Source: Pseudomonas sp. CBZ-4
Lineage (GTDB): Bacteria; Pseudomonadota; Gammaproteobacteria; Pseudomonadales; Pseudomonadaceae
NCBI RefSeq assembly: GCF_000346755.1
Contig: NZ_ANNV01000149.1
Location: 1-60,892, forward strand
Length of the DNA stretch: 60,892 nt
Direction of reading: 5' to 3'
The position numbers and the translations under genes are program-made. The stretch's first letter is position 1, and every line of letters starts with the position of its first letter. This document shows, in pieces, positions 15,197 through 23,090 of the stretch. The notes beneath the pieces were generated by a model that saw only the letters and a list, made by a program, of their open reading frames with translations, ran no database searches and was not told the DNA's origin.

Positions 15197-16306
15197 ATGA
15201 CTAAGCAACAGCGAGTGGTGGTGGTCGGCGGTGGCGTAATCGGCTTGTTGACGGCGTTCAACCTGGCAACCCAGGGGCAGGCGGTGGTGCTGCTGGAGCG
15301 TGCCGGCGTGGGTCAGGAGTCTTCCTGGGCTGGCGGCGGGATTGTTTCGCCGTTGTACCCGTGGCGCTACAGCCCGGCGGTTACGGCGCTGGCCCATTGG
15401 TCGCAGGATTTCTATCCACAGCTGGCCGAGCGTCTGTTTGCCGCCACGGGCGTTGACCCTGAGGTTCACACCACTGGCTTGTACTGGCTCGACCTGGAAG
15501 ACGAGGCCGAAGCGCTGGCCTGGGCGGCACGGGAAGGCCGCCCGTTGAGCAAGGTGGATGTTTCGGCCGCCCATGATGCGGTGCCAGTGCTGGGCGGCGG
15601 TTATTCCCAGGCGATCTTCATGGCCAATGTCGCCAATGTGCGCAACCCCCGGCTGGTCAAGTCTCTCAAGGCGGCGCTGTTGGCGTTGCCGGGTGTGACC
15701 TTGCATGAACAATGCGAGGTGACCGGGTTCGTACAGGACGCCGGCAATGTCGTGGGGGTGAACACCACGGGTGGCCCGATCCTTGGCGATCAGGTGGTGT
15801 TGGCGGCGGGGGCGTGGAGCGGTGAGTTGCTTGGCACGCTGGGCTTGTCGCTGCCGGTGGAACCGGTCAAAGGCCAGATGATCTTGTACAAGTGTGCCGC
15901 GGATTTCCTGTCGAGCATGGTCCTGGCCAAGGGGCGTTATGCGATCCCGCGACGTGATGGACATATCTTGATTGGCAGCACCCTGGAACATGAGGGCTTC
16001 GACAAGACGCCGACCGACATTGCGCTGGAAAGCTTGAAGGCGTCGGCGATCGAGCTGATTCCGGCCTTGGCCGAGGCCGAGGTGGTCGGGCATTGGGCGG
16101 GCTTGCGTCCGGGGTCGCCGGAAGGCATTCCGTATATCGGCCAGGTGCCGGGGTTCAGTGGCTTGTGGCTCAACTGCGGGCATTACCGCAATGGCCTGGT
16201 GCTTGCGCCGGCGTCCTGCCAGTTGTTTGTCGACTTGTTGCTGGGGCGTGCGCCGATCATCGATCCGGCGCCGTATGCCCCGCAAGGTCGAATCAACGCT
16301 GGATAG
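15197..16306 (+). CDS. thiO: Glycine oxidase ThiO
   Basis: FAD-dependent oxidase of 369 residues in the DAO family. It oxidises glycine to the dehydroglycine imine used by ThiG for the thiazole ring of thiamine. The dinucleotide-binding motif is VVVVGGGVIGLLTA (residues 7-20), then ERAGVGQESSWAGGGIVSP. The C-terminal segment GHWAGLRPGSPEGIPYIG is typical. Its partners thiS and thiG are about 43 kb away at the other end of the window. The start is MTKQQR; a longer frame would run into pilE. Confidence 0.92.
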   Translation: MTKQQRVVVVGGGVIGLLTAFNLATQGQAVVLLERAGVGQESSWAGGGIVSPLYPWRYSPAVTALAHWSQDFYPQLAERLFAATGVDPEVHTTGLYWLDLEDEAEALAWAAREGRPLSKVDVSAAHDAVPVLGGGYSQAIFMANVANVRNPRLVKSLKAALLALPGVTLHEQCEVTGFVQDAGNVVGVNTTGGPILGDQVVLAAGAWSGELLGTLGLSLPVEPVKGQMILYKCAADFLSSMVLAKGRYAIPRRDGHILIGSTLEHEGFDKTPTDIALESLKASAIELIPALAEAEVVGHWAGLRPGSPEGIPYIGQVPGFSGLWLNCGHYRNGLVLAPASCQLFVDLLLGRAPIIDPAPYAPQGRINAG

Positions 16307-16526
16307 ACTTCGGCCCTTGTTCCAGGTGGGGTTGGCTGCAATACCACGCCTGGCCTGAGCTCAGGGCGTGATTCTGCGGCAAATGCACACCGCAGTGGGC
16401 GCAGCGCACCATCAAGGCGGCGTCGGGTTCGGCGGAGCGCTGCTGTTTGGCAGCCGGGCTTTTGAATTTACGCCAGAACCATACTGCGGCGGCAATAATG
16501 GCAATCCAGAACAGTAGACGAACCAT
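16293..16526 (-). CDS. PP0621 family small membrane zinc-ribbon protein
   Basis: A 77-residue protein of unknown function with one N-terminal transmembrane helix (LLFWIAIIAAAVWFW), a basic linker, and a C-terminal putative metal site: Cys42, Cys45 (MVRCAHCG) and Cys63 with His67 (WYCSQPH). Proteins of this shape are annotated as the PP0621 family in Pseudomonas. Its last 14 bases overlap the end of thiO on the other strand. Confidence 0.75.
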   Translation of the reverse strand: MVRLLFWIAIIAAAVWFWRKFKSPAAKQQRSAEPDAALMVRCAHCGVHLPQNHALSSGQAWYCSQPHLEQGPKSIQR

Positions 16527-16604
16527 GGTGGGCAGCTTCTCGACGAGGAATGCGCCAGTTTAGCCAAGGACATGGCAGGCGCACAGCGCAATAATGCTTG
16601 CCCA

Positions 16605-16636
16605 TAAAAAAGGGAGCCCCGAGGGGCTCCCTTTTT
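16605..16636. terminator. Bidirectional terminator
   Basis: The stem AAGGGAGCCCC/GGGGCTCCCTT is flanked by A-rich and T-rich tracts, so it can act on both strands. It serves bamD (minus strand, stop 17 bases away). Confidence 0.85.
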
Positions 16637-16652
16637 GCGTTGCGTCAACGGA

Positions 16653-17678
16653 TCAGTCGAACACACCGAAGGTCATGTAGCTGAACCACGAGCGGTCCTG
16701 GTTGTTGCCCAGGGCTTGCGGGGCTTCTTCTTCGATCACGTCGCCGTTCTCGTCATGAGGCTTGAGCTCCGAAGGAATGGCTTCCTTGGCGTCCTGGAAC
16801 TGCTTCATCACGTCCTGGTTGGCGCGGGTTTCGCCCGGCGGCAGCGGTGGACGGGACTCGATCAGGCCCAAGGTGTACTTGCTCAGCCACGAGCGGTTGT
16901 CCGCTTCGGCGACCTGAGGCACGAATTGACCGTCTTTCAGGCTTGGGTGATCAGGGTAGTTGAGCTTCAGGGTTTCCAGGCTGGTATTGGCCAGGTCGTC
17001 CAGGTGCAGGCGCTGGTAGGCCTCGGTCATCACGGCCAGGCCGTCACCCACGGATGGGGTTTCCTGGAAGTTTTCCACTACGTAGCGGCCACGGTTGGCG
17101 GCAGCGACATAGGCCTGACGGGTCAGGTAGTAGTGGGCGACGTGGATCTCGTAGGAGGCCAGCAGGTTGCGCAGGTAGATCATGCGCTGCTTGGCGTCCG
17201 GCGCGTAGCGGCTGTTCGGGTAGCGGCTGGTCAGCTGGGCGAACTCGTTGTAGGAGTCGCGGGCAGCGCCCGGGTCACGCTTGGTCATGTCCAGCGGCAG
17301 GAAGCGCGCCAGCAGGCCAACGTCCTGGTCAAACGAGGTCAGGCCCTTGAGGTAGTAGGCGTAGTCCACGTTCGGGTGTTGCGGGTGCAGGCGGATAAAA
17401 CGCTCGGCAGCAGACTTGGCAGCTTCCGGCTCGGCGTTCTTGTAGTTGGCGTAGATCAGCTCAAGCTGCGCCTGGTCGGCGTAGCGGCCGAACGGATAAC
17501 GCGACTCCAGTGCCTTCAGCTTGGCTGTGGCGCTGGTGTAGCTATTATTGTCCAAGTCTTTCTGAGCCAGCTGGTACAACTCGACTTCGCTCAGGTTTTC
17601 GTCGACGACGTCCTTTGTTGACGAGCAAGCAGCAGTCATGGCGAGGATGGCGATCAGCAGCAGGTGTTTCACTTGCAT
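16653..17678 (-). CDS. bamD: Outer membrane assembly lipoprotein BamD
   Basis: Essential lipoprotein of the BAM complex. The signal peptide MQVKHLLLIAILAMTAAC gives the lipidated Cys18. Five TPR-type repeats follow (about residues 30-240; YQLAQKDL, YPFGRYADQAQLELIYANY, YYLKGL and others). Length is 341 residues versus about 245 in E. coli. The extra C-terminal part contains the same motif twice, RSWLSKYTLGLIE (262-274) and RSWFSYMTFGVFD (329-341), separated by a proline- and acid-rich linker. The start is at the lipoprotein signal; a longer frame exists but would hide it. Confidence 0.94.
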   Translation of the reverse strand: MQVKHLLLIAILAMTAACSSTKDVVDENLSEVELYQLAQKDLDNNSYTSATAKLKALESRYPFGRYADQAQLELIYANYKNAEPEAAKSAAERFIRLHPQHPNVDYAYYLKGLTSFDQDVGLLARFLPLDMTKRDPGAARDSYNEFAQLTSRYPNSRYAPDAKQRMIYLRNLLASYEIHVAHYYLTRQAYVAAANRGRYVVENFQETPSVGDGLAVMTEAYQRLHLDDLANTSLETLKLNYPDHPSLKDGQFVPQVAEADNRSWLSKYTLGLIESRPPLPPGETRANQDVMKQFQDAKEAIPSELKPHDENGDVIEEEAPQALGNNQDRSWFSYMTFGVFD

Positions 17679-17827
17679 GGCGGCTTGCGTCCCTATGACG
17701 GCCGCTGTCTTGGGCGGGGCCGTCCTGTTATGATGAGCGCCCCGTTGAAAGCCTCGGGGCAAAAGACGCCGTATTTAACCACAAGCGCGCAGCCGAAACC
17801 AAAGGCTACGCCACGCCTAGTCTGAGC

Positions 17828-18790
17828 ATGTCCGATAAAATTGAACTTCGCGCAGAGGTGCCGTCCGAATTGGGCGGCCAACGCCTCGATCAAGTCGCCG
17901 CACAATTATTCGCTGAGCACTCGCGCTCGCGCCTTTCCGCCTGGATCAAAGACGGCCGCCTGACTGTGGATGGAGCGGTTATCCGCCCGCGAGACATAGT
18001 TCATGGTGGTGCGATTCTTGAGCTGACTGCCGAGCAGGAAGCCCAGGGAGAATGGATCGCCCAGGACATTGAGCTGGACATCGTCTATGAAGACGACGAC
18101 ATCCTGGTCATCAACAAACCCGCAGGCCTGGTGGTTCACCCGGCAGCCGGGCACGCTGATGGCACCTTGCTCAATGCCCTGCTGCACCACGTGCCGGACA
18201 TCGTCAATGTCCCGCGCTGCGGCATCGTGCACCGTCTGGACAAGGACACCACCGGCTTGATGGTGGTGGCCAAGACCATTCAGGCGCAGACGCAGTTGGT
18301 CACACAATTGCAGAGCCGCAGCGTCAGCCGGATCTACGAGTGCATCGTGATCGGTGTCGTGGTGGCCGGTGGCAAGATCAACGCGCCGATCGGTCGTCAC
18401 GGCCAGCAGCGCCAGCGTATGGCGGTGATGGAAGGCGGCAAGCAGGCCGTCAGCCACTACCGTGTGCTGGAGCGTTTCCGTTCCCACACCCACGTGCGGG
18501 TCAAGCTGGAAACCGGTCGTACCCACCAGATTCGCGTGCACATGGCCCACATCAACTTCCCGTTGGTCGGAGATCCGGCCTACGGCGGCCGCTTCCGTAT
18601 TCCGCCGGCGGCGAGTCAGACCATGGTCGAATCGCTGAAGTCGTTCCCGCGCCAGGCACTGCACGCACGTTTCCTGGAACTGGATCATCCGACGAGCGGT
18701 AAGCGCATGAGCTGGGAATCGCCTTTGCCAGACGACCTGGTCTGGTTGCTGTCGCTGCTCAAGCAGGATCGCGAGGCGTTTATCGGATGA
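17828..18790 (+). CDS. rluD: 23S rRNA pseudouridine synthase RluD
   Basis: Makes pseudouridines 1911, 1915 and 1917 in helix 69 of 23S rRNA. The 320-residue protein has an N-terminal S4 RNA-binding domain (RLDQVAAQLFAEHSRSRLSA) and a catalytic domain with HRLDKDTTGLMV, where Asp138 is the catalytic residue. The segment ETGRTHQIRVHMAH matches the family. It is divergent from bamD, an order shared with many proteobacteria. Its stop overlaps pgeF (ATGA). Confidence 0.95.
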   Translation: MSDKIELRAEVPSELGGQRLDQVAAQLFAEHSRSRLSAWIKDGRLTVDGAVIRPRDIVHGGAILELTAEQEAQGEWIAQDIELDIVYEDDDILVINKPAGLVVHPAAGHADGTLLNALLHHVPDIVNVPRCGIVHRLDKDTTGLMVVAKTIQAQTQLVTQLQSRSVSRIYECIVIGVVVAGGKINAPIGRHGQQRQRMAVMEGGKQAVSHYRVLERFRSHTHVRVKLETGRTHQIRVHMAHINFPLVGDPAYGGRFRIPPAASQTMVESLKSFPRQALHARFLELDHPTSGKRMSWESPLPDDLVWLLSLLKQDREAFIG

Positions 18791-19512
18791 GTGACTGGCT
18801 GATTCCTGACTGGCCCGCGCCGGCTCGGGTTAAAGCCTGTGTTACTACCCGTGCGGGCGGCGTCAGTCTGGCGCCGTTCGACAGCCTCAACCTGGGCGAT
18901 CACGTCGAGGACAGCCTGGAGGCCGTCCTTGAGAATCGCCGTCGTCTGAGTGATGCCTTTGCTATCCAGCCGGCCTGGCTGCGTCAGGTTCATGGTGTGA
19001 CCGTGGTCGAAGCTGATCCAGATCGCACCGCTGAAGCCGATGGCAGTTGGACCAGCACCCCAGGCATCGCTTGCACTTCAATGACTGCCGATTGCCTGCC
19101 CGCGTTGTTCTGCAACCGTGCGGGCACTCGCGTCGCCGCCGCCCATGCCGGTTGGCGTGGCCTGGCGGCGGGTGTGCTGGAAGCGGCTGTTGAAAGCCTG
19201 GATACGGAGCCCGGCGAGGTTCTGGTGTGGCTCGGCCCGGCCATTGGCCCGCAAGCCTTTGAAGTCGGCCCGGAAGTGCGGGAAGCCTTCATGCAGCAAT
19301 TGCCGATCACCGCCGAAGCCTTCGTGCCCAGCCGCAATCCAGGCAAGTTCATGGCCGACATCTATCAGCTCGCGCACCTGCGCCTTGCTGCACGCGGCGT
19401 CACCGCTGTTTATGGTGGCGGTTTCTGTACCGTGACCGATCCGCGCTTCTTTTCTTACCGCCGCAGTCCTCGTACCGGTCGGTTTGCCTCCCTTGTCTGG
19501 CTTGAGCGCTAG
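18787..19512 (+). CDS. pgeF: Peptidoglycan editing factor PgeF (YfiH, DUF152)
   Basis: A 241-residue purine-nucleoside/laccase-fold protein. The metal ligands are His69 (RQVHGV), Cys103 (TADCLP) and His120 (AHAGWRG). In E. coli PgeF keeps L-Ala, rather than L-Ser or Gly, in the peptidoglycan stem. Related proteins are also described as purine nucleoside phosphorylases or polyphenol oxidases, so the name reflects family knowledge rather than local proof. Coupled to rluD by a four-base overlap. Confidence 0.9.
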   Translation: MSDWLIPDWPAPARVKACVTTRAGGVSLAPFDSLNLGDHVEDSLEAVLENRRRLSDAFAIQPAWLRQVHGVTVVEADPDRTAEADGSWTSTPGIACTSMTADCLPALFCNRAGTRVAAAHAGWRGLAAGVLEAAVESLDTEPGEVLVWLGPAIGPQAFEVGPEVREAFMQQLPITAEAFVPSRNPGKFMADIYQLAHLRLAARGVTAVYGGGFCTVTDPRFFSYRRSPRTGRFASLVWLER

Positions 19513-19542
19513 ACTCTTCTGACTTAGGTCAACTGCCCGACG

Positions 19543-19571
19543 CTTGAAACTCCCAGAATCCACCCCATCTA
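19543..19571 (+). promoter_or_regulatory. Sigma-32 heat-shock promoter of clpB
   Basis: CTTGAAA at 19543-19549, a 13-base spacer, and CCCCATCTA at 19563-19571. This is an almost perfect match to the RpoH consensus, 72 bases before the clpB ATG. Confidence 0.85.
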
Positions 19572-19642
19572 TAAGGGTATCTGGCAGGTTTCTTCATTCA
19601 GGATGTTTTATATCTCCGGCCTGCTCAAAAGGAAGGTGACTA

Positions 19643-22207
19643 ATGCGTATTGATCGTTTAACCAGCAAATTGCAGTTGGCATTATCTGACTCTCAATCCC
19701 TGGCGGTGGGCCTCGACCACCCGGCCATTGAGCCTGCGCACCTGATGCAGGCGCTCTTGGAGCAGCAAGGTGGTTCTATCAAACCCTTGCTGATGCAGGT
19801 GGGCTTCGACGTCAACAGCCTGCGCAAGGAGTTGAGCAAAGAGCTCGACCAACTGCCGAAAATCCAAAATCCGACCGGCGACGTGAACATGTCCCAGGAC
19901 TTGGCGCGCCTGCTTAACCAAGCGGACCGCCTGGCCCAGCAAAAGGGCGACCAGTTCATCTCCAGCGAACTGGTGTTGCTCGCCGCCATGGACGAAAACA
20001 GCAAGCTCGGCAAGTTGTTGCTGGGCCAGGGCGTGAGCAAGAAAGCCCTGGAAAATGCCATCAACAACCTGCGTGGCGGCGACGCGGTGAACGACCCCAA
20101 CCATGAGGAGTCGCGCCAGGCCCTGGATAAATACACCGTCGACCTGACCAAGCGCGCCGAAGACGGCAAGCTTGACCCGGTGATCGGGCGTGACGATGAA
20201 ATCCGTCGCACCATCCAGGTGTTGCAACGTCGCACCAAGAACAACCCGGTGCTGATCGGTGAGCCTGGCGTGGGTAAAACCGCGATTGCCGAAGGTCTGG
20301 CCCAGCGCATCATCAACGGTGAAGTGCCGGACGGCCTGAAAGGCAAGCGCCTGCTGTCCCTGGACATGGGGGCGTTGATTGCCGGTGCCAAGTTCCGTGG
20401 CGAGTTCGAAGAGCGCCTGAAATCCCTGCTCAATGAACTGTCGAAGCAGGAAGGGCAGATCATTCTGTTTATCGACGAACTGCACACCATGGTCGGCGCC
20501 GGTAAAGGCGAAGGCTCCATGGATGCGGGCAACATGCTCAAGCCAGCATTGGCGCGGGGTGAGTTGCACTGCGTCGGTGCCACGACGCTCAACGAGTATC
20601 GCCAGTACATTGAAAAGGATGCGGCCCTTGAACGTCGCTTCCAGAAAGTGCTGGTGGAAGAGCCGAGCGAAGAGGACACCATTGCGATCCTGCGTGGCCT
20701 GAAAGAACGGTATGAGGTCCACCATAAGGTGGCGATCACTGACGGCGCGATCATTGCGGCGGCGAAATTGAGCCATCGCTATATCACCGATCGTCAGTTG
20801 CCTGACAAGGCCATCGACTTGATCGACGAAGCGGCCAGCCGCATTCGCATGGAGATCGACTCCAAGCCGGAAGTGCTCGACCGCCTGGATCGGCGCCTGA
20901 TTCAGCTGAAAGTTGAATCCCAGGCCCTGAAGAAAGAAGAAGACGACGCGGCGAAGAAACGCCTGGAAAAACTCCAGGAAGAAATCGTCCGTCTGGAACG
21001 CGAGTATTCGGACCTGGAAGAAATCTGGACCTCGGAAAAAGCCGAAGTGCAGGGCTCTGCGCAGATCCAGCAAAAGATCGAGCAGTCCCGCCAGGAACTG
21101 GAAGCCGCACGCCGTAAAGGCGACCTGAACCGCATGGCCGAGTTGCAGTACGGGGTGATCCCCGACCTGGAACGCAGCCTGCAAATGGTCGACCAGCACG
21201 GCAAGGCCGAGAACCAGTTGCTGCGCAGCAAGGTGACCGAGGAAGAAATTGCCGAAGTCGTCTCGAAGTGGACCGGCATTCCGGTGTCGAAAATGCTCGA
21301 AGGCGAGCGCGACAAGCTGCTGAAGATGGAAAGCCTGTTGCACCAGCGTGTGATTGGCCAGGAAGAAGCCGTGGTGGCCGTGTCCAACGCGGTGCGGCGT
21401 TCGCGGGCCGGGTTGTCCGACCCGAACCGTCCGAGCGGCTCGTTTATGTTCCTCGGCCCGACCGGCGTGGGCAAGACCGAGCTGTGCAAGGCCTTGGCCG
21501 AGTTCCTCTTTGATACTGAAGAGGCCATGGTGCGGATCGATATGTCCGAATTCATGGAGAAACACTCGGTGGCTCGCTTGATCGGCGCACCACCAGGCTA
21601 TGTGGGCTACGAGGAAGGTGGCTACCTGACCGAAGCCGTGCGGCGTAAGCCTTACTCGGTGATCCTGCTGGATGAGGTCGAGAAGGCTCACCCGGATGTG
21701 TTCAACGTGTTGCTGCAAGTGTTGGAAGATGGCCGGCTGACGGACAGCCACGGACGTACCGTGGACTTCCGCAACACGGTGATCGTGATGACCTCCAACC
21801 TGGGCTCGGCGCAGATCCAGGAGTTGGTCGGTGATCGTGAAGGCCAGCGTGCTGCGGTGATGGATGCGCTGACCAGCCACTTCCGCCCGGAATTTATCAA
21901 CCGGGTCGATGAAGTGGTGATTTTCGAGCCTTTGGCACGGGATCAGATCGCAGGCATCACCGAGATCCAACTGGGTCGCCTGCGCAGCCGCCTGGCCGAG
22001 CGCGAGCTGGCCCTGGAGCTGAGCAGCGAGGCGTTGGACAAGCTGATCGCGGTTGGCTACGACCCGGTGTATGGCGCACGGCCTCTGAAACGTGCGATCC
22101 AGCGCTGGATCGAAAACCCGCTGGCGCAGCTGATCCTGTCGGGCAGCTTTATGCCTGGCACCAGCGTCGCGGCGACGGTGGAGAACGACGAAATCGTCTT
22201 CCATTGA
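19643..22207 (+). CDS. clpB: ATP-dependent disaggregase ClpB
   Basis: An 854-residue Hsp100 protein that dissolves protein aggregates with DnaK. The N domain spans residues 1-145, NBD1 has Walker A GEPGVGKT (206-213), the coiled-coil M domain spans about 410-530 (rich in E, K, L and R), and NBD2 has Walker A GPTGVGKT (605-612). Both Walker B motifs (LFIDELHT, ILLDEVEKAH) and sensor residues are intact. The ribosome site AAGGAAGG precedes the ATG. A sigma-32 promoter drives it; the gene for that sigma factor is in the same window (rpoH). Confidence 0.98.
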   Translation: MRIDRLTSKLQLALSDSQSLAVGLDHPAIEPAHLMQALLEQQGGSIKPLLMQVGFDVNSLRKELSKELDQLPKIQNPTGDVNMSQDLARLLNQADRLAQQKGDQFISSELVLLAAMDENSKLGKLLLGQGVSKKALENAINNLRGGDAVNDPNHEESRQALDKYTVDLTKRAEDGKLDPVIGRDDEIRRTIQVLQRRTKNNPVLIGEPGVGKTAIAEGLAQRIINGEVPDGLKGKRLLSLDMGALIAGAKFRGEFEERLKSLLNELSKQEGQIILFIDELHTMVGAGKGEGSMDAGNMLKPALARGELHCVGATTLNEYRQYIEKDAALERRFQKVLVEEPSEEDTIAILRGLKERYEVHHKVAITDGAIIAAAKLSHRYITDRQLPDKAIDLIDEAASRIRMEIDSKPEVLDRLDRRLIQLKVESQALKKEEDDAAKKRLEKLQEEIVRLEREYSDLEEIWTSEKAEVQGSAQIQQKIEQSRQELEAARRKGDLNRMAELQYGVIPDLERSLQMVDQHGKAENQLLRSKVTEEEIAEVVSKWTGIPVSKMLEGERDKLLKMESLLHQRVIGQEEAVVAVSNAVRRSRAGLSDPNRPSGSFMFLGPTGVGKTELCKALAEFLFDTEEAMVRIDMSEFMEKHSVARLIGAPPGYVGYEEGGYLTEAVRRKPYSVILLDEVEKAHPDVFNVLLQVLEDGRLTDSHGRTVDFRNTVIVMTSNLGSAQIQELVGDREGQRAAVMDALTSHFRPEFINRVDEVVIFEPLARDQIAGITEIQLGRLRSRLAERELALELSSEALDKLIAVGYDPVYGARPLKRAIQRWIENPLAQLILSGSFMPGTSVAATVENDEIVFH

Positions 22208-22226
22208 GCCCAGTCACTGGCGCAAT

Positions 22227-22260
22227 AAAAGGAGGCCCCGCATCGCGGGGCCTTTTTTTT
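22227..22260 (+). terminator. Rho-independent terminator of clpB
   Basis: Stem GGCCCCGC/GCGGGGCC with a three-base loop and eight T, 20 bases after the stop. Confidence 0.9.
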
Positions 22261-22392
22261 CGATAGGGCGTTGAACTGTAAGGAAAAGGCTAGTAAAGTG
22301 CGCCCCGCAACAGCGTCAGCCCACGGGTTTCTTCTCCCCAAGAAGAAATCAGAAACAAGCGCAAATCATTGTCTTAAAAGCAATTTAAAGGG

Positions 22393-22420
22393 TTGACAGG
22401 GGTTTTTAAGATTGTAGAAT
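22393..22420 (+). promoter_or_regulatory. Sigma-70 promoter of the tRNA operon
   Basis: TTGACA (22393-22398), a 16-base spacer, and TAGAAT (22415-22420), followed by a GC-rich discriminator (agcgcgcc). This is the pattern of stringently controlled stable-RNA promoters. It lies about 90 bases before tRNA-Asn. The rest of 22261-22392 shows no gene. Confidence 0.7.
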
Positions 22421-22509
22421 AGCGCGCCTCAGACATGACAACGTAGCGATACGGAAGACTCGAAGAGAAGGTTACACCGCAGTAGAAGTTGTACTTTGAA
22501 ATATGTAGT

Positions 22510-22585
22510 TCCGTGATAGCTCAGTCGGTAGAGCAAATGACTGTTAATCATTGGGTCCCAGGTTCGAGTCCTGGTCACGGAGCCA
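22510..22585 (+). tRNA. tRNA-Asn (GTT)
   Basis: A 76-base cloverleaf: acceptor TCCGTGA/TCACGGA, D arm GCTCAGTCGGTAGAGC, anticodon loop CTGTTAA with anticodon GTT, T arm CCAGGTTCGAGTCCTGG and encoded CCA. First gene of the Asn-Pro-Lys operon. Confidence 0.97.
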
Positions 22586-22594
22586 ATTTCAAAC

Positions 22595-22671
22595 CGGGGT
22601 ATAGCGCAGTCCGGTAGCGCGCCTGCTTTGGGAGCAGGATGTCGGGAGTTCGAATCCCCCTACCCCGACCA
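22595..22671 (+). tRNA. tRNA-Pro (TGG)
   Basis: A 77-base cloverleaf with acceptor CGGGGTA/TACCCCG, anticodon loop TTTGGGA (anticodon TGG), T loop TTCGAAT and encoded CCA. Position 49-65 is G-C. Nine bases after tRNA-Asn. Confidence 0.97.
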
Positions 22672-22676
22672 TTTTT

Positions 22677-22752
22677 GGGTCGTTAGCTCAGTTGGTAGAG
22701 CAGTTGGCTTTTAACCAATTGGTCGTAGGTTCGAATCCCACACGACCCACCA
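22677..22752 (+). tRNA. tRNA-Lys (TTT)
   Basis: A 76-base cloverleaf with acceptor GGGTCGT/ACGACCC, anticodon loop CTTTTAA (anticodon TTT), T arm GTAGGTTCGAATCCCAC and encoded CCA. Five bases after tRNA-Pro. The space downstream contains a perfect 12-base palindrome, GATCTTAAGATC (22781-22792). Confidence 0.97.
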
Positions 22753-22816
22753 TTTTTGAAACCAGTTAACGCTGGGATCAGATCTTAAGATCAGAGGCCA
22801 AAAGCACTGATCGAAG

Positions 22817-22844
22817 AAGGCGACTGAAAGGTCGCCTTTTTTTT
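22817..22844 (+). terminator. Terminator between tRNA-Lys and the second tRNA-Pro
   Basis: Stem AAGGCGAC/GTCGCCTT with loop TGAAAG and a T tract that ends three bases before the second tRNA-Pro. Confidence 0.82.
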
Positions 22845-22846
22845 AC

Positions 22847-22923
22847 CGGGGTATAGCGCAGTCCGGTAGCGCGCCTGCTTTGGGAGCAGGATGTCAGGAG
22901 TTCGAATCCCCTTACCCCGACCA
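22847..22923 (+). tRNA. tRNA-Pro (TGG), second copy
   Basis: Nearly identical to the tRNA-Pro at 22595. The two differences are position 49 (G to A) and position 65 (C to T), which keep the T-stem pair as A-U. Anticodon TGG and CCA are intact. It starts right after a terminator T tract, so it may depend on read-through or its own promoter. Confidence 0.95.
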
Positions 22924-22927
22924 TATT

Positions 22928-22964
22928 AAAAATCCTCGTATCGAAAGATACGGGGATTTTTTTT
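22928..22964 (+). terminator. Terminator after the second tRNA-Pro
   Basis: A long stem, AATCCTCGTATC-GAAA-GATACGGGGATT, with a GNRA-type tetraloop and eight T. Confidence 0.9.
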
Positions 22965-23090
22965 GCATTTTTTTCAGCGACACTTGTGCAAATTCCAAAC
23001 AGATATTGTGCTGATTGGTGCGTTGGTGCGGCGAGCTTGTCCTCCTAGACTGGGCCACGTCAGTCAATCAACCCAACAGGAATTCGCACC

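Noticed and set aside
22781..22792. Perfect palindrome GATCTTAAGATC between tRNA genes as a regulatory site
   Set aside because: Twelve bases can be palindromic by chance in an AT-richer spacer; nothing else supports a role.
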